Below, one piece after another: positions 34,901 to 42,593 of a DNA stretch of 64,000 bases. Location: contig DQIA01000037.1 in NCBI GenBank assembly GCA_003525905.1, forward strand, positions 5,393 through 69,392. Direction: 5' to 3'. The notes beneath the pieces were generated by a model that saw only the letters and a program-made list of their open reading frames with translations, did no database searches and had not been told where the DNA came from. The stretch comes from Clostridiales bacterium. GTDB lineage: Bacteria; Bacillota; Clostridia; Oscillospirales; Oscillospiraceae. A program made the translations under genes and the position numbers. The stretch's first letter is position 1; every line of letters begins with the position of its first letter.

Positions 34901-36611
34901 ACTGCGCCTTCATGTACTCGCCGTCTGCCTTGGAGACAAAGACTGCGGGGATGTTATCGCCGCCGTCATTGATCTGCATGTTGAGCATGCCGGAGGCATT
35001 GTTGTAGACCACGATGCCGATCGCACCTGCAGCCTGTGCAGCAGCCTGCTTGTCGGGGAAGGAGCTGGAGCCGCGGGAAACCAGGGCGATCTTACCGCTG
35101 ACATCCACATTCTCATAGTCGCTCGCCTCGCCGTAACCGCCGATCGGAACGAATTCCACAGACTGGCCCTTGAAGTTGCTCAGGAACTTCGTGGCGTTCG
35201 TCGTTGCGGTGTCGTTGTAGCCGATGGTGCGGCCGTTCACGGTGAAGTACAGGGATTCTGCACCGTCGTTGTCGATGGAGGCAACGGACAGAGCGGCAGA
35301 AAGCGTACTCGGAGTACCGACGACGCCGTCATCGGGGTTGCCGGAACGGGAGAGATTCCATCCGGTGCGGTTCTGATATGCAGCGTTCGTTTCGTTGCCC
35401 GCAGCGATCAGGACCTCGATATCGGTGCTTTCGAACAGCTCAAGCGTTTTGCTCATGTCGCCGGTCGTAAAGCCGCCGGCTGCACCAAGGGAGAGGTTGC
35501 AGGCATCGACATCCAGACGGACGCAATCTTCAAGGCCGGCCATGATGGTGTCCCAGCCGGCGCCGCCGCCCGCGGAGAAGACCTGCATGACGATGATCTG
35601 GGCATCCGGCGCAACACCGATGACACTGCTGCCTTCGATCTTATTAGCAGCCGTGATACCGGCGACATGCGTGCCGTGGTCATGCTTTGCCGTTGCGTGC
35701 GATACATCGAAATCATGCGTGTAGTAGTTGAAGATGAACGGAAGCTTGCTATTATAATAGGAGCGATTGCGCAGGCTCGTCATCTGGCCCGCATTCAGCG
35801 TGTTCCAGATGGCATCGACGCCTTCCTTCGTCAGGGAGCTCTCGGTGAGCTTATCCTCGGACAGAGCGCCGAAGTTCGGATGATCGACCACGATGCCGGT
35901 GTCCAGAATGGCGACCTTCATGCCCTTGCCGGTGAAGCCCGTCGCATTGAGCTGATCGGCGCCGATCATGGTGGTGGCATTGCTGGTCATGGGCTGCAGC
36001 TCACCGTCAGACGTCAGGGTGGACTCCTCCTCGGGAAGCGAGAACGTCGGGGCGACGTAGACATGATCCACACCGGGAAGCGCCTCGAGGGCTTCCTTAT
36101 TGCCGTACTCCGTCTTTACGGCCACGCCGGTCGTAGCGATGGTGTAGGTGTAACCCAGCTCAAACTGTGCGTCATTGCGGAACTTCTGCGTAAGGTTTGC
36201 CTTGAGCGCATTGAGCTCGAGACGGAGCGCGGCCTCATAGGCAACAGCCTTCGGCGCGCGGGTGGCGATGTCGTCCTTCGTGAAGCCTGCCACGAGCAGC
36301 GGGCTCTTCTGCATGACGACGATGAACGTGACAACCTCGTCCGCCTTGGGCTCGCTCTCGGCAAGCTGTGCGGAGAAGCGGTCTTCGCCGTTCTGCACGA
36401 GCTTCGGCTCACCAGCCTCAACGGGCTGCTGCGCGTCGGTCTCGACAGTCGGTTCTTCAGCGATATTGCTGCTCGGGAGCTGCACCGGGCCGTCCGTGGA
36501 GATCTCCGGGACGTTGCCGTCTGCAAAGCCGCTCTCCGTGGCAAAGGCCATGGGAACGCCCGTCAGAACAAGTGCCAGCGCAAGGAGCAGAGACAGGATC
36601 CTTTTCTTCAT
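28965..36611 (-). CDS. Giant secreted subtilisin-like (S8) protease with PA insert, dockerin-like module, Big2 domains and propeller-like repeats
   Basis: A 2548-residue protein. A signal peptide (about 1-25) is followed by an I9-type propeptide (about 95-185). The S8 domain has Asp in VAILDTGI (near 234), His in HDHGTHVAGI (near 312) and Ser in SGTSMATPQIAG (near 637), with a PA insert at about 510-580. A Ca-binding, dockerin-like pair of loops, DFNDDGEITTADARVLLLHV and DVNGDGTVNKDDVDVITAYC, sits at about 797-857. The rest alternates propeller-like repeats (YDYNTGNIYW, DYTTGTMYGLT) with three Big2 domains (about 1487-1557, 1864-1940, 2229-2310). There is no LPxTG or SLH anchor. GGGAGGAG lies seven bases before the ATG. 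It follows the SLH gene by 17 bases. Confidence 0.93.
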   Translation of the reverse strand: MKKRILSLLLALALVLTGVPMAFATESGFADGNVPEISTDGPVQLPSSNIAEEPTVETDAQQPVEAGEPKLVQNGEDRFSAQLAESEPKADEVVTFIVVMQKSPLLVAGFTKDDIATRAPKAVAYEAALRLELNALKANLTQKFRNDAQFELGYTYTIATTGVAVKTEYGNKEALEALPGVDHVYVAPTFSLPEEESTLTSDGELQPMTSNATTMIGADQLNATGFTGKGMKVAILDTGIVVDHPNFGALSEDKLTESSLTKEGVDAIWNTLNAGQMTSLRNRSYYNSKLPFIFNYYTHDFDVSHATAKHDHGTHVAGITAANKIEGSSVIGVAPDAQIIVMQVFSAGGGAGWDTIMAGLEDCVRLDVDACNLSLGAAGGFTTGDMSKTLELFESTDIEVLIAAGNETNAAYQNRTGWNLSRSGNPDDGVVGTPSTLSAALSVASIDNDGAESLYFTVNGRTIGYNDTATTNATKFLSNFKGQSVEFVPIGGYGEASDYENVDVSGKIALVSRGSSSFPDKQAAAQAAGAIGIVVYNNASGMLNMQINDGGDNIPAVFVSKADGEYMKAQFAEGVKTLTCCNGDLVQVKRDRTLSDFSSWGVTPDLKLKPEIAGVGGNIYSTRDPSIAGSNYGLMSGTSMATPQIAGAMAVLMQYLRQNYPQYQEAELRQVAANLLMSTADPIFDSNGLEVSPRGQGAGLANLVKATSSLAYLSNAQAYENRAKAELGDDDAKNGVYTFPFTINNMSGEKDLTYTFNASILTETVVTYTNGTFIGHAPYALGASLTVAGATESNIMKYDFNDDGEITTADARVLLLHVTDDAPIAEDNVHYAYLDVNGDGTVNKDDVDVITAYCAELEVGTDLTENAVISGTEALESVTVPAGESVTLTATITLTAEDKAYLDASFENGMYVEGFLYVKSATDDTTDLEMPFLGFYGDWSQAPAFDSADEDEASLYPLSIFTNNAAIGTNPYIRTGASGDEYNAFSYANPLAEIDVGLLRNLKKINFQVKDKVTNEVYFDLTGEYMAKSYYNSGYGQIIPLYVLAEEGEVWNGLDKNDNKLPDGTTVTYTASAWLDDGDDVMDDSFSFDVTLDDKAPVVENEATLQQDLKIENGKVLLPLKLNDNQHIAALIFVNNDGIIMGKYEVKNEPGKTFTQDYDITGFGPDFTIVVADYACNETEIDVSLDLGAMADQKPAMQKLSSDRLYGCETFDRAAVEGGWFSANKADMSDYRNETFDSSNRYYSAEYVNGYLVAQRATDGAVVLVTPYNTYWGSQTLVTQSSKVGDSGFKVLYDMALDYSDKGKRDSDTVSNHLYAVGWNYEGDRDGDGKDDGSNALFQISFYSNGSISLEKIADITGSDGEILTLGCTTEGQLYGISTAGKLYSLERDGVCTYIGTTDFVNYANYSGCNVIQSMGYDHNTDTMYWYAHSQTAAGNTYINVCMTYKVDLATGKCTEVGTYGPGGQTSLFVPTDKTSDLFTIGVDPQERFQLSPYQLTMTQGQRKRFEVEWNPWNAKASELTWASADETIATVTQQGFVTAVGEGETEITATGKVWDPWHWDEETSSTVPQWVDYTATATVRVVGSAEAIYTYIVADYKNAANGFTWVTFSDKTPTQLTQIAKQKLTVVGIDGEESTTDAMWQGAAYYNGYVYAVVKEARAMDDSTFGVGTSLYRFKVNKGETPDKTTFGDIEFIGFTAGVELGNMGFDYNTGRMYAVDLTNGGLAIVDLDTGAIDLLGTYSGEIGGPAITPAMTVTAEGYIIVSDMSGNLYMVDADTLSTTKLGSLGQDTWYYASMMYDYNTGNIYWNPCMNAGSSPLCLVRIDPQEWDPDKLEATIVKIGNVSTKSGVESTAMFTIPENEPETKHIPVEGIEITNGDSVTGLVGGTLQLDTVTTPVRPTVRTRTWTSSNPDVVTVDRFGVATFHGVGTATVTVSITNKNPEVEGGPFTDSIDVTVYASAGTFLSFLNDDQNGGSGYYDFWLQVPDNNLRTCPVTTSAIGTYSLRTGAYYDGCVYAYNSKGDFYRFDASDVSSYTNLGSVNLDVETDQVTGMAMDYTTGTMYGLTLSGKLVTIDLDNGAVTEIAATSEKVTALAIDKRGVLYAAGSTAIGVEAKLYTVDPKTAACTFVMDIPGAQVGTGSTYYGSMSYNAQMTYDFGTDRLYLHATYHTKQLAMSSGMYMFMLGEGTPELVNLGKISVQTAPGRTTKQGDAYLGLLCSIPTAEQTPVGKVNGILLNKTVGRLALGESFQLTGKVRPSNAANQAITWSSSDENVAKVDANGLVTSVAAGNVVITATSVETGVTATCTLTVVDMTGKPVSTAYTVSAKHDALYSFNPELPDSTATEVATFSGGTNITGLAYDYEGGLYYVVNEGGLPYIYYYDLTSKQTTLKGQVYTFTDANDLAYDPVNKVLYVVAGFYLFQFNPSRMDPTQLNYWTAYRDMSGMTNIPSPRTVACKDGNVYVLARGYGNTELIRADVDLTTFTKLAEVDLMVENRLNEMDYDPTTGLFYVTDSAHRLYSFDETGAITLIDTVGGGLDLNGLTIAPAGK

Positions 36612-36628
36612 TGCGGCTCCTCCCTTTC

Positions 36629-37663
36629 TCAGTGCTGCACCAGCGTGGCATACCGCACGATGACGGTGGCCACCTGACCGCGGGTGGAATTACCGGTGGG
36701 ATCGAGCTTATTCTCGCCCACGCCCTTGATGAGGCCGGCCTCAACGGCCCACGTCATCGCGGGAACGGCATAGGCGCTGACGCTGGAGGCATCTGCAAAG
36801 GCCTTCAGATCGCCCTTTGCCGTGGTGTCGACACCGGCAAGCTTGGCATAGCGCGCAAAGAACGCGACCATCTGCTCACGGGTGACATTTTCCTCCGGAG
36901 CAAACTCCGTTGCACTCACGCCGTTGGTGACGTTGTTCTGATAAGCCCAGATGACAGCGTTCGTGTACCAGCTGTTCTTCTCGACATCGCGGAACGGTGC
37001 AGTGCCCTTGACGGAGGGCTCCCCTGCGATGCGGTACAGCACGGTGACGAGCATGGCGCGGCTCATCTCGGTATCGGGCTGGAACTTCGCGCCGCCCATG
37101 CCGATCATGTAACCGCGGCTGACGACGAAGTCGATGCCCTCGTGATAATACTCGTTCCGATCGACGTCCGTGAAGCGGGAAGCCGGGCACTCGACGAGCA
37201 GCGTAGCGGTGGACTGCAGCTTTGCATCCTTCGCGCCGCTGATGTAGCCGCCCTGCAGGACGACCTGCGTTCTGCATTCCTGCAGAGCCTCAAACCTGAG
37301 GGTCAGGACGGTGCCGGCCTTGGCAGCCTTCGCACCGGCAAATGCCGCAACGACGGCGTCCTTCTTGCCGGAGTTGACCTTCAGGCTGAGCTCCGTGCCT
37401 GCGGGCCAGGCCTCTCCTGCCTCTGCGCCGACGAACTTCAGGCTCTTGCTGTCGTAGGCAAAGGTCAGCTTTCCATCTGCCACGACGCCCTCTGCCTCCG
37501 TGTTCACGGCGACGCAGACCTCATCGCCGCGGATCACATGCTGGGATGTGACCTGAAGCGTGAGGAGAGAGCTCTCGATCGCAGCGACGCTGGTCAGACC
37601 CAGGCCGAGCACCAGGGCGACTGCCAGCAGCAGCGAAAAGAGCCGGCGAACGTTACTTCTCAT
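36629..37663 (-). CDS. Cell-surface protein with cohesin-like domain and three SLH repeats
   Basis: A 344-residue protein. It has a signal peptide (about 1-28, ending SVAA), a cohesin-type beta domain (about 30-155) with QVTSQHVIRGDEVCVAVN and KLTFAYDSKSLKFVGAEAG, then three SLH repeats starting near 160 (RFTDVDRNEYYHEGIDFVVSRG), 222 (FRDVEKNSWYTNAVIWAYQNN) and 283 (FADASSVSAYAVPAMTWAVEAG). SLH repeats hold proteins on the cell wall through secondary polymers, while cohesins bind dockerins. The adjacent protease has a dockerin-like module, so this is probably its wall receptor. The ATG at 37663 has AAGGAGG ten bases upstream. It is the first gene of the two-gene unit. Confidence 0.9.
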   Translation of the reverse strand: MRSNVRRLFSLLLAVALVLGLGLTSVAAIESSLLTLQVTSQHVIRGDEVCVAVNTEAEGVVADGKLTFAYDSKSLKFVGAEAGEAWPAGTELSLKVNSGKKDAVVAAFAGAKAAKAGTVLTLRFEALQECRTQVVLQGGYISGAKDAKLQSTATLLVECPASRFTDVDRNEYYHEGIDFVVSRGYMIGMGGAKFQPDTEMSRAMLVTVLYRIAGEPSVKGTAPFRDVEKNSWYTNAVIWAYQNNVTNGVSATEFAPEENVTREQMVAFFARYAKLAGVDTTAKGDLKAFADASSVSAYAVPAMTWAVEAGLIKGVGENKLDPTGNSTRGQVATVIVRYATLVQH

Positions 37664-37692
37664 AATCTCTGTTCCTCCTTCTTTTTGATGCA

Positions 37693-37758
37693 CCCGAGAC
37701 GGGTATGCGGGCCCGCCGTTCCTGCCGAGTCGGCAGTATTGCAGCGGCAAGCTGCAAT
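37693..37758 (-). promoter_or_regulatory. Structured 5' leader of the SLH-protease unit
   Basis: Three short inverted repeats lie in the ~110-base leader: CCCGAGACGGG (37693-37703), CTGCCGAGTCGGCAG (37722-37736) and ATTGCAGC/GCTGCAAT (37738-37758). They may stabilise the mRNA or affect translation. No known riboswitch pattern is visible. Confidence 0.45.
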
Positions 37759-37776
37759 TTTTACAGCTCTTACCCA

Positions 37777-37805
37777 ATGTTACCATAAACACAGGAAAAT
37801 CGCAA
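37777..37805 (-). promoter_or_regulatory. Promoter of the SLH-protease unit
   Basis: Minus-strand -35 TTGCGA (37800-37805) and -10 TAACAT (37777-37782) with a 17-base spacer lie in an AT-rich block, about 114 bases before the SLH start codon. Confidence 0.55.
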
Positions 37806-37869
37806 GCATTTATTTTTAATATTTGTCTCATAAATAGTCGTATAGTCCTGACGGCGTAAAAATTTGGTA

Positions 37870-37907
37870 AAAAATACCCGTCCGGCACCGGTCAGGTACC
37901 GAACGGG
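37870..37907 (-). terminator. Terminator of the HTH regulator gene
   Basis: On the minus strand a 13-base stem, CCCGTTCGGTACC with GGTGCCGGACGGG (three G-U pairs), is followed by TATTTTTT, right after the regulator stop codon. Confidence 0.8.
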
Positions 37908-37914
37908 CCATATC

Positions 37915-39054
37915 TTACTTCTGTTCGCTGACGTATTCCAGTACCCAGCGGAACAGGCGTTCGAGCGCATCGGGCCGCGTGATGTAATTCACGCGCTCAC
38001 CGTCGCCGCGCGTCTCCAGATAGCCGAGCTTGTAAAGCCCGTAGACGTTCCGGGAGACCGTGCCGGAGTTCAGGTTCATCGAGGCCGCAAGCTGCGCCGC
38101 CGAAAACGGCTCTGCGGCACAGCGCCGCAGGATCTCCAGCTTGTCCTTACCGGTCAAGGCGCGCATCATGGCGCACAGTGTCTCGGCATCCGGCCGGACC
38201 TGATGTGCCGCCGCAAATTCAAAGCTGAGGTTCGCGCCGAGATAGGCAATACGCACGGTCTTGCCGCCGCTCTCGAACCACTCCGTCCAGAAGCCGACCA
38301 TGTTGAAGTTCCACAGCGCGATCCAGACCTCATCCGGCTGCATCTCCTGCGTGAAGAGATACGACGCGCGGAACATCTCCTGCTGGAACGTGTCGACGGA
38401 GTGCGTCTGAAAGTACTTTTCCCAGATGGCCAGCTGCGCGCGGTTCCGCTCGGTCAATGCCTGCATTTCGGCCGCCAGCTGCTCGGCGACCGGGCGGAGC
38501 AGCTCCGTCAGCTCGCGCAGATAGGTCTCGAACTCCGTCAGCACGCGCAGGATCTCCCATCGTGCCTCCATGGAGCATGGCAGCCGTTCCAGCTGCACCT
38601 GCAGCGGCTCCGGCTCCTCCTGCGGATCAAGCGGCTCCAGAACGAGGCCCATGGTGTTCATGTCGTTGATCTTGAAGCCAATGCCCGACATATACCGGAA
38701 CATGCGCAGCAGCTCGGCGGCAAACGAGTCAATATCGGTGCAGTTGAGCGGCGTGGCCACGAGCATGGTGTGCGCAAGACAGCAGCAGGTCTTCTCATCC
38801 GTTCCCGGCAGCTTTTCAAAAAAATAGCGCAGCCGCGCCTGATGCGGGTCGAGCGTCTGCGTGACGGCTGCGGAGATACGATCCAGCTCCTGCGCCAGCT
38901 GCAGGCCCTGATCCTCCTTCTCGAGCAAGTAGCGGCCGAATTTTCGGTTTACACGCTCATAGTCTCTTGTATATGCTATTCCATTTATATAATAGTATAA
39001 AAGATAGACGGTTTCCGCAAAAAGGCAGGGTTTATCGATCACACGAACCTTCAC
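37915..39054 (-). CDS. ArsR-like winged-helix regulator with long N-terminal sensor region
   Basis: A 379-residue protein, about four times the usual ArsR length. The C-terminal ~100 residues (LTGKDKLEILRRCAAEPFSAAQLAASMNLNSGTVSRNVYGLYKLGYLETRGDGERVNYI) are a clear ArsR-type winged helix. The first ~270 residues are helical with no family I recognise and contain a CCC run (DEKTCCCLAHTM). The start is a GTG at 39054 with AAAGGAG seven bases upstream. It is divergent from the patB-helicase unit with its own promoter. The target is unknown; patB is a simple candidate. Confidence 0.83.
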   Translation of the reverse strand: MKVRVIDKPCLFAETVYLLYYYINGIAYTRDYERVNRKFGRYLLEKEDQGLQLAQELDRISAAVTQTLDPHQARLRYFFEKLPGTDEKTCCCLAHTMLVATPLNCTDIDSFAAELLRMFRYMSGIGFKINDMNTMGLVLEPLDPQEEPEPLQVQLERLPCSMEARWEILRVLTEFETYLRELTELLRPVAEQLAAEMQALTERNRAQLAIWEKYFQTHSVDTFQQEMFRASYLFTQEMQPDEVWIALWNFNMVGFWTEWFESGGKTVRIAYLGANLSFEFAAAHQVRPDAETLCAMMRALTGKDKLEILRRCAAEPFSAAQLAASMNLNSGTVSRNVYGLYKLGYLETRGDGERVNYITRPDALERLFRWVLEYVSEQK

Positions 39055-39074
39055 AAGATCACTCCTTTGCGGCT

Positions 39075-39104
39075 ATTGTAGTATACGCCCGCGCAATTTG
39101 TCAA
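39075..39104 (-). promoter_or_regulatory. Promoter of the ArsR-like regulator gene
   Basis: Minus-strand -35 TTGACA (39099-39104) and -10 TACAAT (39075-39080), 18-base spacer, about 20 bases before the GTG start. Confidence 0.6.
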
Positions 39105-39199
39105 CACCCGTTTCGGAAAAAACTTGTATATTTTGCTGGAATCTGCCGCATAAAAATCGGTCGTTCCTGTCATTGTCACAAAGCGCTCCCCTGCCGGAG

Positions 39200-39228
39200 T
39201 TGACAAATTTCTGCCTTTCCGGTATGAT
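39200..39228 (+). promoter_or_regulatory. Promoter of the patB-helicase unit
   Basis: -35 TTGACA (39200-39205) and -10 TATGAT (39223-39228), 17-base spacer, about 46 bases before the patB start. Confidence 0.8.
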
Positions 39229-39274
39229 AAACCAAACGGCATATCCGAAAAACGGAGCTGCCGCAGGAGGGACT

Positions 39275-40465
39275 ATGAAATATGATTTTATCACGGTGCT
39301 CGACCGCACCGGCGCGGATTCCATTGCCGCAAACATCGATCCCTGGGGCGTGAGCCCTGCTCCGGCGCAGCGCATCCCCATGTGGGTCGCGGACATGAGC
39401 TTCCCGACCGCGCCGCCGATCCTCGAGGCGATGCATAAGCGTCTCGCTTTTCCGAACTTCGGTTATTTTTCCATGCCGGATGAATATTTTGACTGCATTC
39501 TCCGCTGGCAGGAGACGCGCAACGGCCTGACCGGCCTGAAGCGCGCGGACATCGGCTATGAAAACGGCGTGCTTGGCGGCGTCAGCTCGGCCGTGCAGGC
39601 CCTGACCGTCCCCGGAGAGGCCGTGCTGCTGCACGCCCCGGCCTACATCGGCTTTACCCATGTTCTGGATAATCTCGGCCGCAAAGCGGAGCTTTCTCCC
39701 CTGCGCCGCGATGAAAACGGTGTCTGGCGCATGGATTACGAGGACATGGACCGCCACCTGAAGGAGCATTCCATCCGCCTAGCCATCCTCTGCTCGCCGC
39801 ATAACCCGACGGGCCGCGTCTGGGAGCGGTGGGAGCTGGAAAAGGCCATGGAGGTCTATGCCGCAAACGACTGCTTTGTCCTCTCAGACGAGATCTGGTC
39901 TGATCTCATCCTGCCGGGCTATCATCACATCCCCACGCTTTCCGTCTCGGACGATGCACGCCGCCGCACGGCCGCATTTTATGCCCCGAGCAAAACGTTC
40001 TCGCTGGCGGGTCTCATCGGCTCGTATCATATCATCCCCGACCCATGGCTGCGCGACCGCGTGACACGGCAGGGCGACCTCAGCCATTACAATTCCTGCA
40101 ATGTGCTCTCGCTGCACGCCCTGCTCGGAGCCTATTCGGACGAGGGCGCACAGTGGCTCGACGAGCTGCGCCCCGTGCTGGCGGACAACATCCGCTATGC
40201 CTGCGATTTCATCGCCGCTCACTTCCCCGGTGTGCAGGTCATGCAGCCGCAGGGGACCTATATGCTGTTTCTGGACTGCACCGCGTGGCTGCAGGAGCAC
40301 CATATGACGCTGCGGGAGCTGGAGGAGCGCGGCGCGCGTGCCGGCGTCGTCTGGCAGGACGGCGCGGCGTTTGCGTGGCCGGACTCCATCCGGATGAATC
40401 TGGCCCTGCCGCACAGCCGGCTCGTCGAGGCCATGGAGCGCCTTCGTGTCCATGCCTTCTGCTGA
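39275..40465 (+). CDS. patB: PatB/MalY-type cystathionine beta-lyase (PLP-dependent C-S lyase)
   Basis: A 396-residue fold-type I PLP enzyme. The N-terminal MWVADMSFPTAPPI (about residues 32-45) is the MalY/PatB signature, CSPHNPTGRVW lies near 172, and the PLP lysine is in YAPSKTFSLAGL near 235. PatB-type enzymes cleave C-S bonds in cystathionine or cysteine S-conjugates, giving a thiol or sulfide, pyruvate and ammonia. The ATG at 39275 follows CAGGAGGG. It overlaps the next gene by 20 bases. Exact substrate is not known. Confidence 0.92.
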   Translation: MKYDFITVLDRTGADSIAANIDPWGVSPAPAQRIPMWVADMSFPTAPPILEAMHKRLAFPNFGYFSMPDEYFDCILRWQETRNGLTGLKRADIGYENGVLGGVSSAVQALTVPGEAVLLHAPAYIGFTHVLDNLGRKAELSPLRRDENGVWRMDYEDMDRHLKEHSIRLAILCSPHNPTGRVWERWELEKAMEVYAANDCFVLSDEIWSDLILPGYHHIPTLSVSDDARRRTAAFYAPSKTFSLAGLIGSYHIIPDPWLRDRVTRQGDLSHYNSCNVLSLHALLGAYSDEGAQWLDELRPVLADNIRYACDFIAAHFPGVQVMQPQGTYMLFLDCTAWLQEHHMTLRELEERGARAGVVWQDGAAFAWPDSIRMNLALPHSRLVEAMERLRVHAFC

Positions 40466-42518
40466 AGTGCTGGCGGGCTTCCTCCGCGCGCACGGTCTGC
40501 AGCTCAATGCGCAGCAGCAGGCAGCCGTCGGAGCGGTCGAGGGGGCCGTCCTGCTGCTGGCCGTCCCCGGCAGCGGCAAAACGACCGTACTCGTGACGCG
40601 GCTGGGCTATCTCGTGCAGTGCTGCAACGTCCGCCCGGAGGAGATCCTCACCATGACCTATACCGTCGCTGCCACCCGCGACATGCGAAGCCGCTTCTCT
40701 TCCCTGTTCGGCGAGGAGCTCGGCAGCCGGATGGAGTTTCGCACGATCAACGGCGTCTCCGCGCGCATCATCCGCGCCTATGAGCAGCGGATGGGACGGA
40801 CCGCCTTTTCCCTGCTCTCGAGCGAGGCAGAGCAGACCGCCCTGCTGCGCGTGCTGTATTTCCGGTGCAAGGGCGAATACCCGACGGACGCCGAGCTCAA
40901 GCAGGCCCGCACGCTCATCGCCTATGCAAAAAATCAGATGCTGGGCAAGGAGGAGCTGGACCTGCTGTGGAAGGAGCTGGACTGCTTCCCTGCGCTTTAC
41001 CGCGCCTATCAGCAGGCGCTGCGCAATGCCAGGCAGATGGACTATGACGACCAGATGGTCTATGCCCTGCGCATCCTGCGGCAGGTCCCGGAGATCCTGC
41101 ACGAATTCCAGGCGCGCTATCACTACTTCTGCGTGGACGAGGCACAGGATACCTCGCGCATCCAGCATGCGATCGTCTCGCTGCTGGCCGGTGCAGGCGG
41201 CAATCTGTTTCTCGTCGGCGACGAGGATCAGAGCATCTATGGCTTCCGCGCCGCCTGCCCGGATATGCTGCTGCACTTTGAGGCGGACCACCCCGGCGCA
41301 AAGGTCCTGTTCCTCGAGCAGAACTATCGCTCCACGCCCCAGATCGTCGAGGCGGCCGACCGCTTTATCCGCCAGAATGTCTCCCGCCGCGACAAGCACA
41401 TGCAGCCCATCCGTACCGGCGGCGCAGCCATCCGCCAGATCCCGCTGAACCGCCGCGAGCGGCAGTACACCTACCTGCTCGAGGTCGCGCGCGATCTGCC
41501 GGAGAATACCGCCGTGCTGTACCGCGACCACGACTCCGCCCTGCCGCTCATCGATCTTCTGGAGCGAAACGGTGTTCCCTACCGGGCGAAGCAGACGGAC
41601 GGCACGTTTTTCTCCAGCCGGATCGTGCGGGACATCACGGATATCATCCGCTTTGCGCAGTCCCCGTGGGACGGCGCGCTGTTCCGCCGCATTTATTATA
41701 AATTCTGTGCCGGGATCCCGAAGGCCGTGGCTGAGCGGGCTGCGGCCCACAATCCCACGGCCGAGCCGCTTCTGCTGGCCGTGGCGGACGACGACGTCTC
41801 CCCGTATACGCGGCGGCAGTGCCGCATGCTCCAGACCCATCTGCAGAACCTCCGGACGGAGAAGGCCAACCGCGCCGTCTACCGCATCGTCGCCTTCATG
41901 GGCTACGGCGACTATCTGGATCAATGCGGGGCCGACAAGAGCCGCGCGGAAATTCTGGAAGCACTGGGTGCGCAGGAGTCGGATCCTCTGCGCCTGCTGG
42001 AGCGTCTGGACGAGCTGCAGGCCCTGCTGCGGCAGCCGAAGTCCGAGGCGCGCGGCCTGATCCTCTCCACCGTGCACTCGAGCAAGGGGCTGGAGTATGA
42101 CCGGGTCTTTCTGCTCGACGTCATCGACGGCGTGTTTCCAAAGGAGGGCGAGGACGTCGACCGTGACGAAGAGCGGCGGCTGTTCTATGTCGCCATGACC
42201 CGCGCCCGCAACGAGCTTGCCGTCTTCACCTTCCCGCCGGAGAAAACGTCCTCGGCCTTTTCGCAGTTCCTGTTCCGACCGAAGCGCCGCATTCCGCGCA
42301 AGTCAAAGAAAAAGACTGCGGCAGACAGCTTTCTCCCCGGCACGCCGGTGCAGCACAGCGCCTATGGCGCGGGGCGCATTCTGGCGCGGGAGGGCGACCG
42401 TGTCCGCATCCGCTTTTCCAGCGGCAGCGAGCGGGTGTTTTCGCTGGCCGCCGCCGTTCCGAACGGGCTTCTCAGCCTGCGGCAGGAATCCGGCGGAAAT
42501 GCCGCAAAAGCCGATTGA
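40446..42518 (+). CDS. UvrD/PcrA-like superfamily 1 DNA helicase
   Basis: A 690-residue SF1A helicase with Q-motif LNAQQQAAV, Walker A VPGSGKTTVL (about residues 39-48), DEAQDTSRIQ (motif II, near 233), GDEDQSIYGFRAA (motif III), NYRSTPQIV (motif IV), STVHSSKGLEYDRVFL (motif V, near 542) and RRLFYVAMTRAR (motif VI). The C-terminus has a Tudor/KOW-like tail (VQHSAYGAGRILAREGDRVRIRF), as in PcrA. It is somewhat short for PcrA (~740), and a role as a second, accessory UvrD-type helicase is possible. I use the GTG at 40446, seven bases after GGAG; an ATG lies at 40452. The start overlaps patB. Confidence 0.9.
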   Translation: MSMPSAEVLAGFLRAHGLQLNAQQQAAVGAVEGAVLLLAVPGSGKTTVLVTRLGYLVQCCNVRPEEILTMTYTVAATRDMRSRFSSLFGEELGSRMEFRTINGVSARIIRAYEQRMGRTAFSLLSSEAEQTALLRVLYFRCKGEYPTDAELKQARTLIAYAKNQMLGKEELDLLWKELDCFPALYRAYQQALRNARQMDYDDQMVYALRILRQVPEILHEFQARYHYFCVDEAQDTSRIQHAIVSLLAGAGGNLFLVGDEDQSIYGFRAACPDMLLHFEADHPGAKVLFLEQNYRSTPQIVEAADRFIRQNVSRRDKHMQPIRTGGAAIRQIPLNRRERQYTYLLEVARDLPENTAVLYRDHDSALPLIDLLERNGVPYRAKQTDGTFFSSRIVRDITDIIRFAQSPWDGALFRRIYYKFCAGIPKAVAERAAAHNPTAEPLLLAVADDDVSPYTRRQCRMLQTHLQNLRTEKANRAVYRIVAFMGYGDYLDQCGADKSRAEILEALGAQESDPLRLLERLDELQALLRQPKSEARGLILSTVHSSKGLEYDRVFLLDVIDGVFPKEGEDVDRDEERRLFYVAMTRARNELAVFTFPPEKTSSAFSQFLFRPKRRIPRKSKKKTAADSFLPGTPVQHSAYGAGRILAREGDRVRIRFSSGSERVFSLAAAVPNGLLSLRQESGGNAAKAD

Positions 42519-42543
42519 CACGGTAGGCAATTCGTTGTATCAT
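42515..42543 (+). promoter_or_regulatory. Promoter of the tcdA-ttcA-like pair
   Basis: -35 TTGACA (42515-42520, overlapping the helicase stop) and -10 TATCAT (42538-42543), 17-base spacer. Confidence 0.75.
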
Positions 42544-42593
42544 AATTTGAACGGCCCTGCGCCGTGAATCCACAGTGTGGAGGACATCTCACC

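Noticed and set aside
29067..36677. A 2536-codon open frame on the plus strand opposite the giant protease
   Set aside because: It lies antisense to a protein with a signal peptide, a catalytic triad and many domains, has no ribosome binding site or family match, and comes from codon bias in GC-rich DNA (few stops in one antisense frame).
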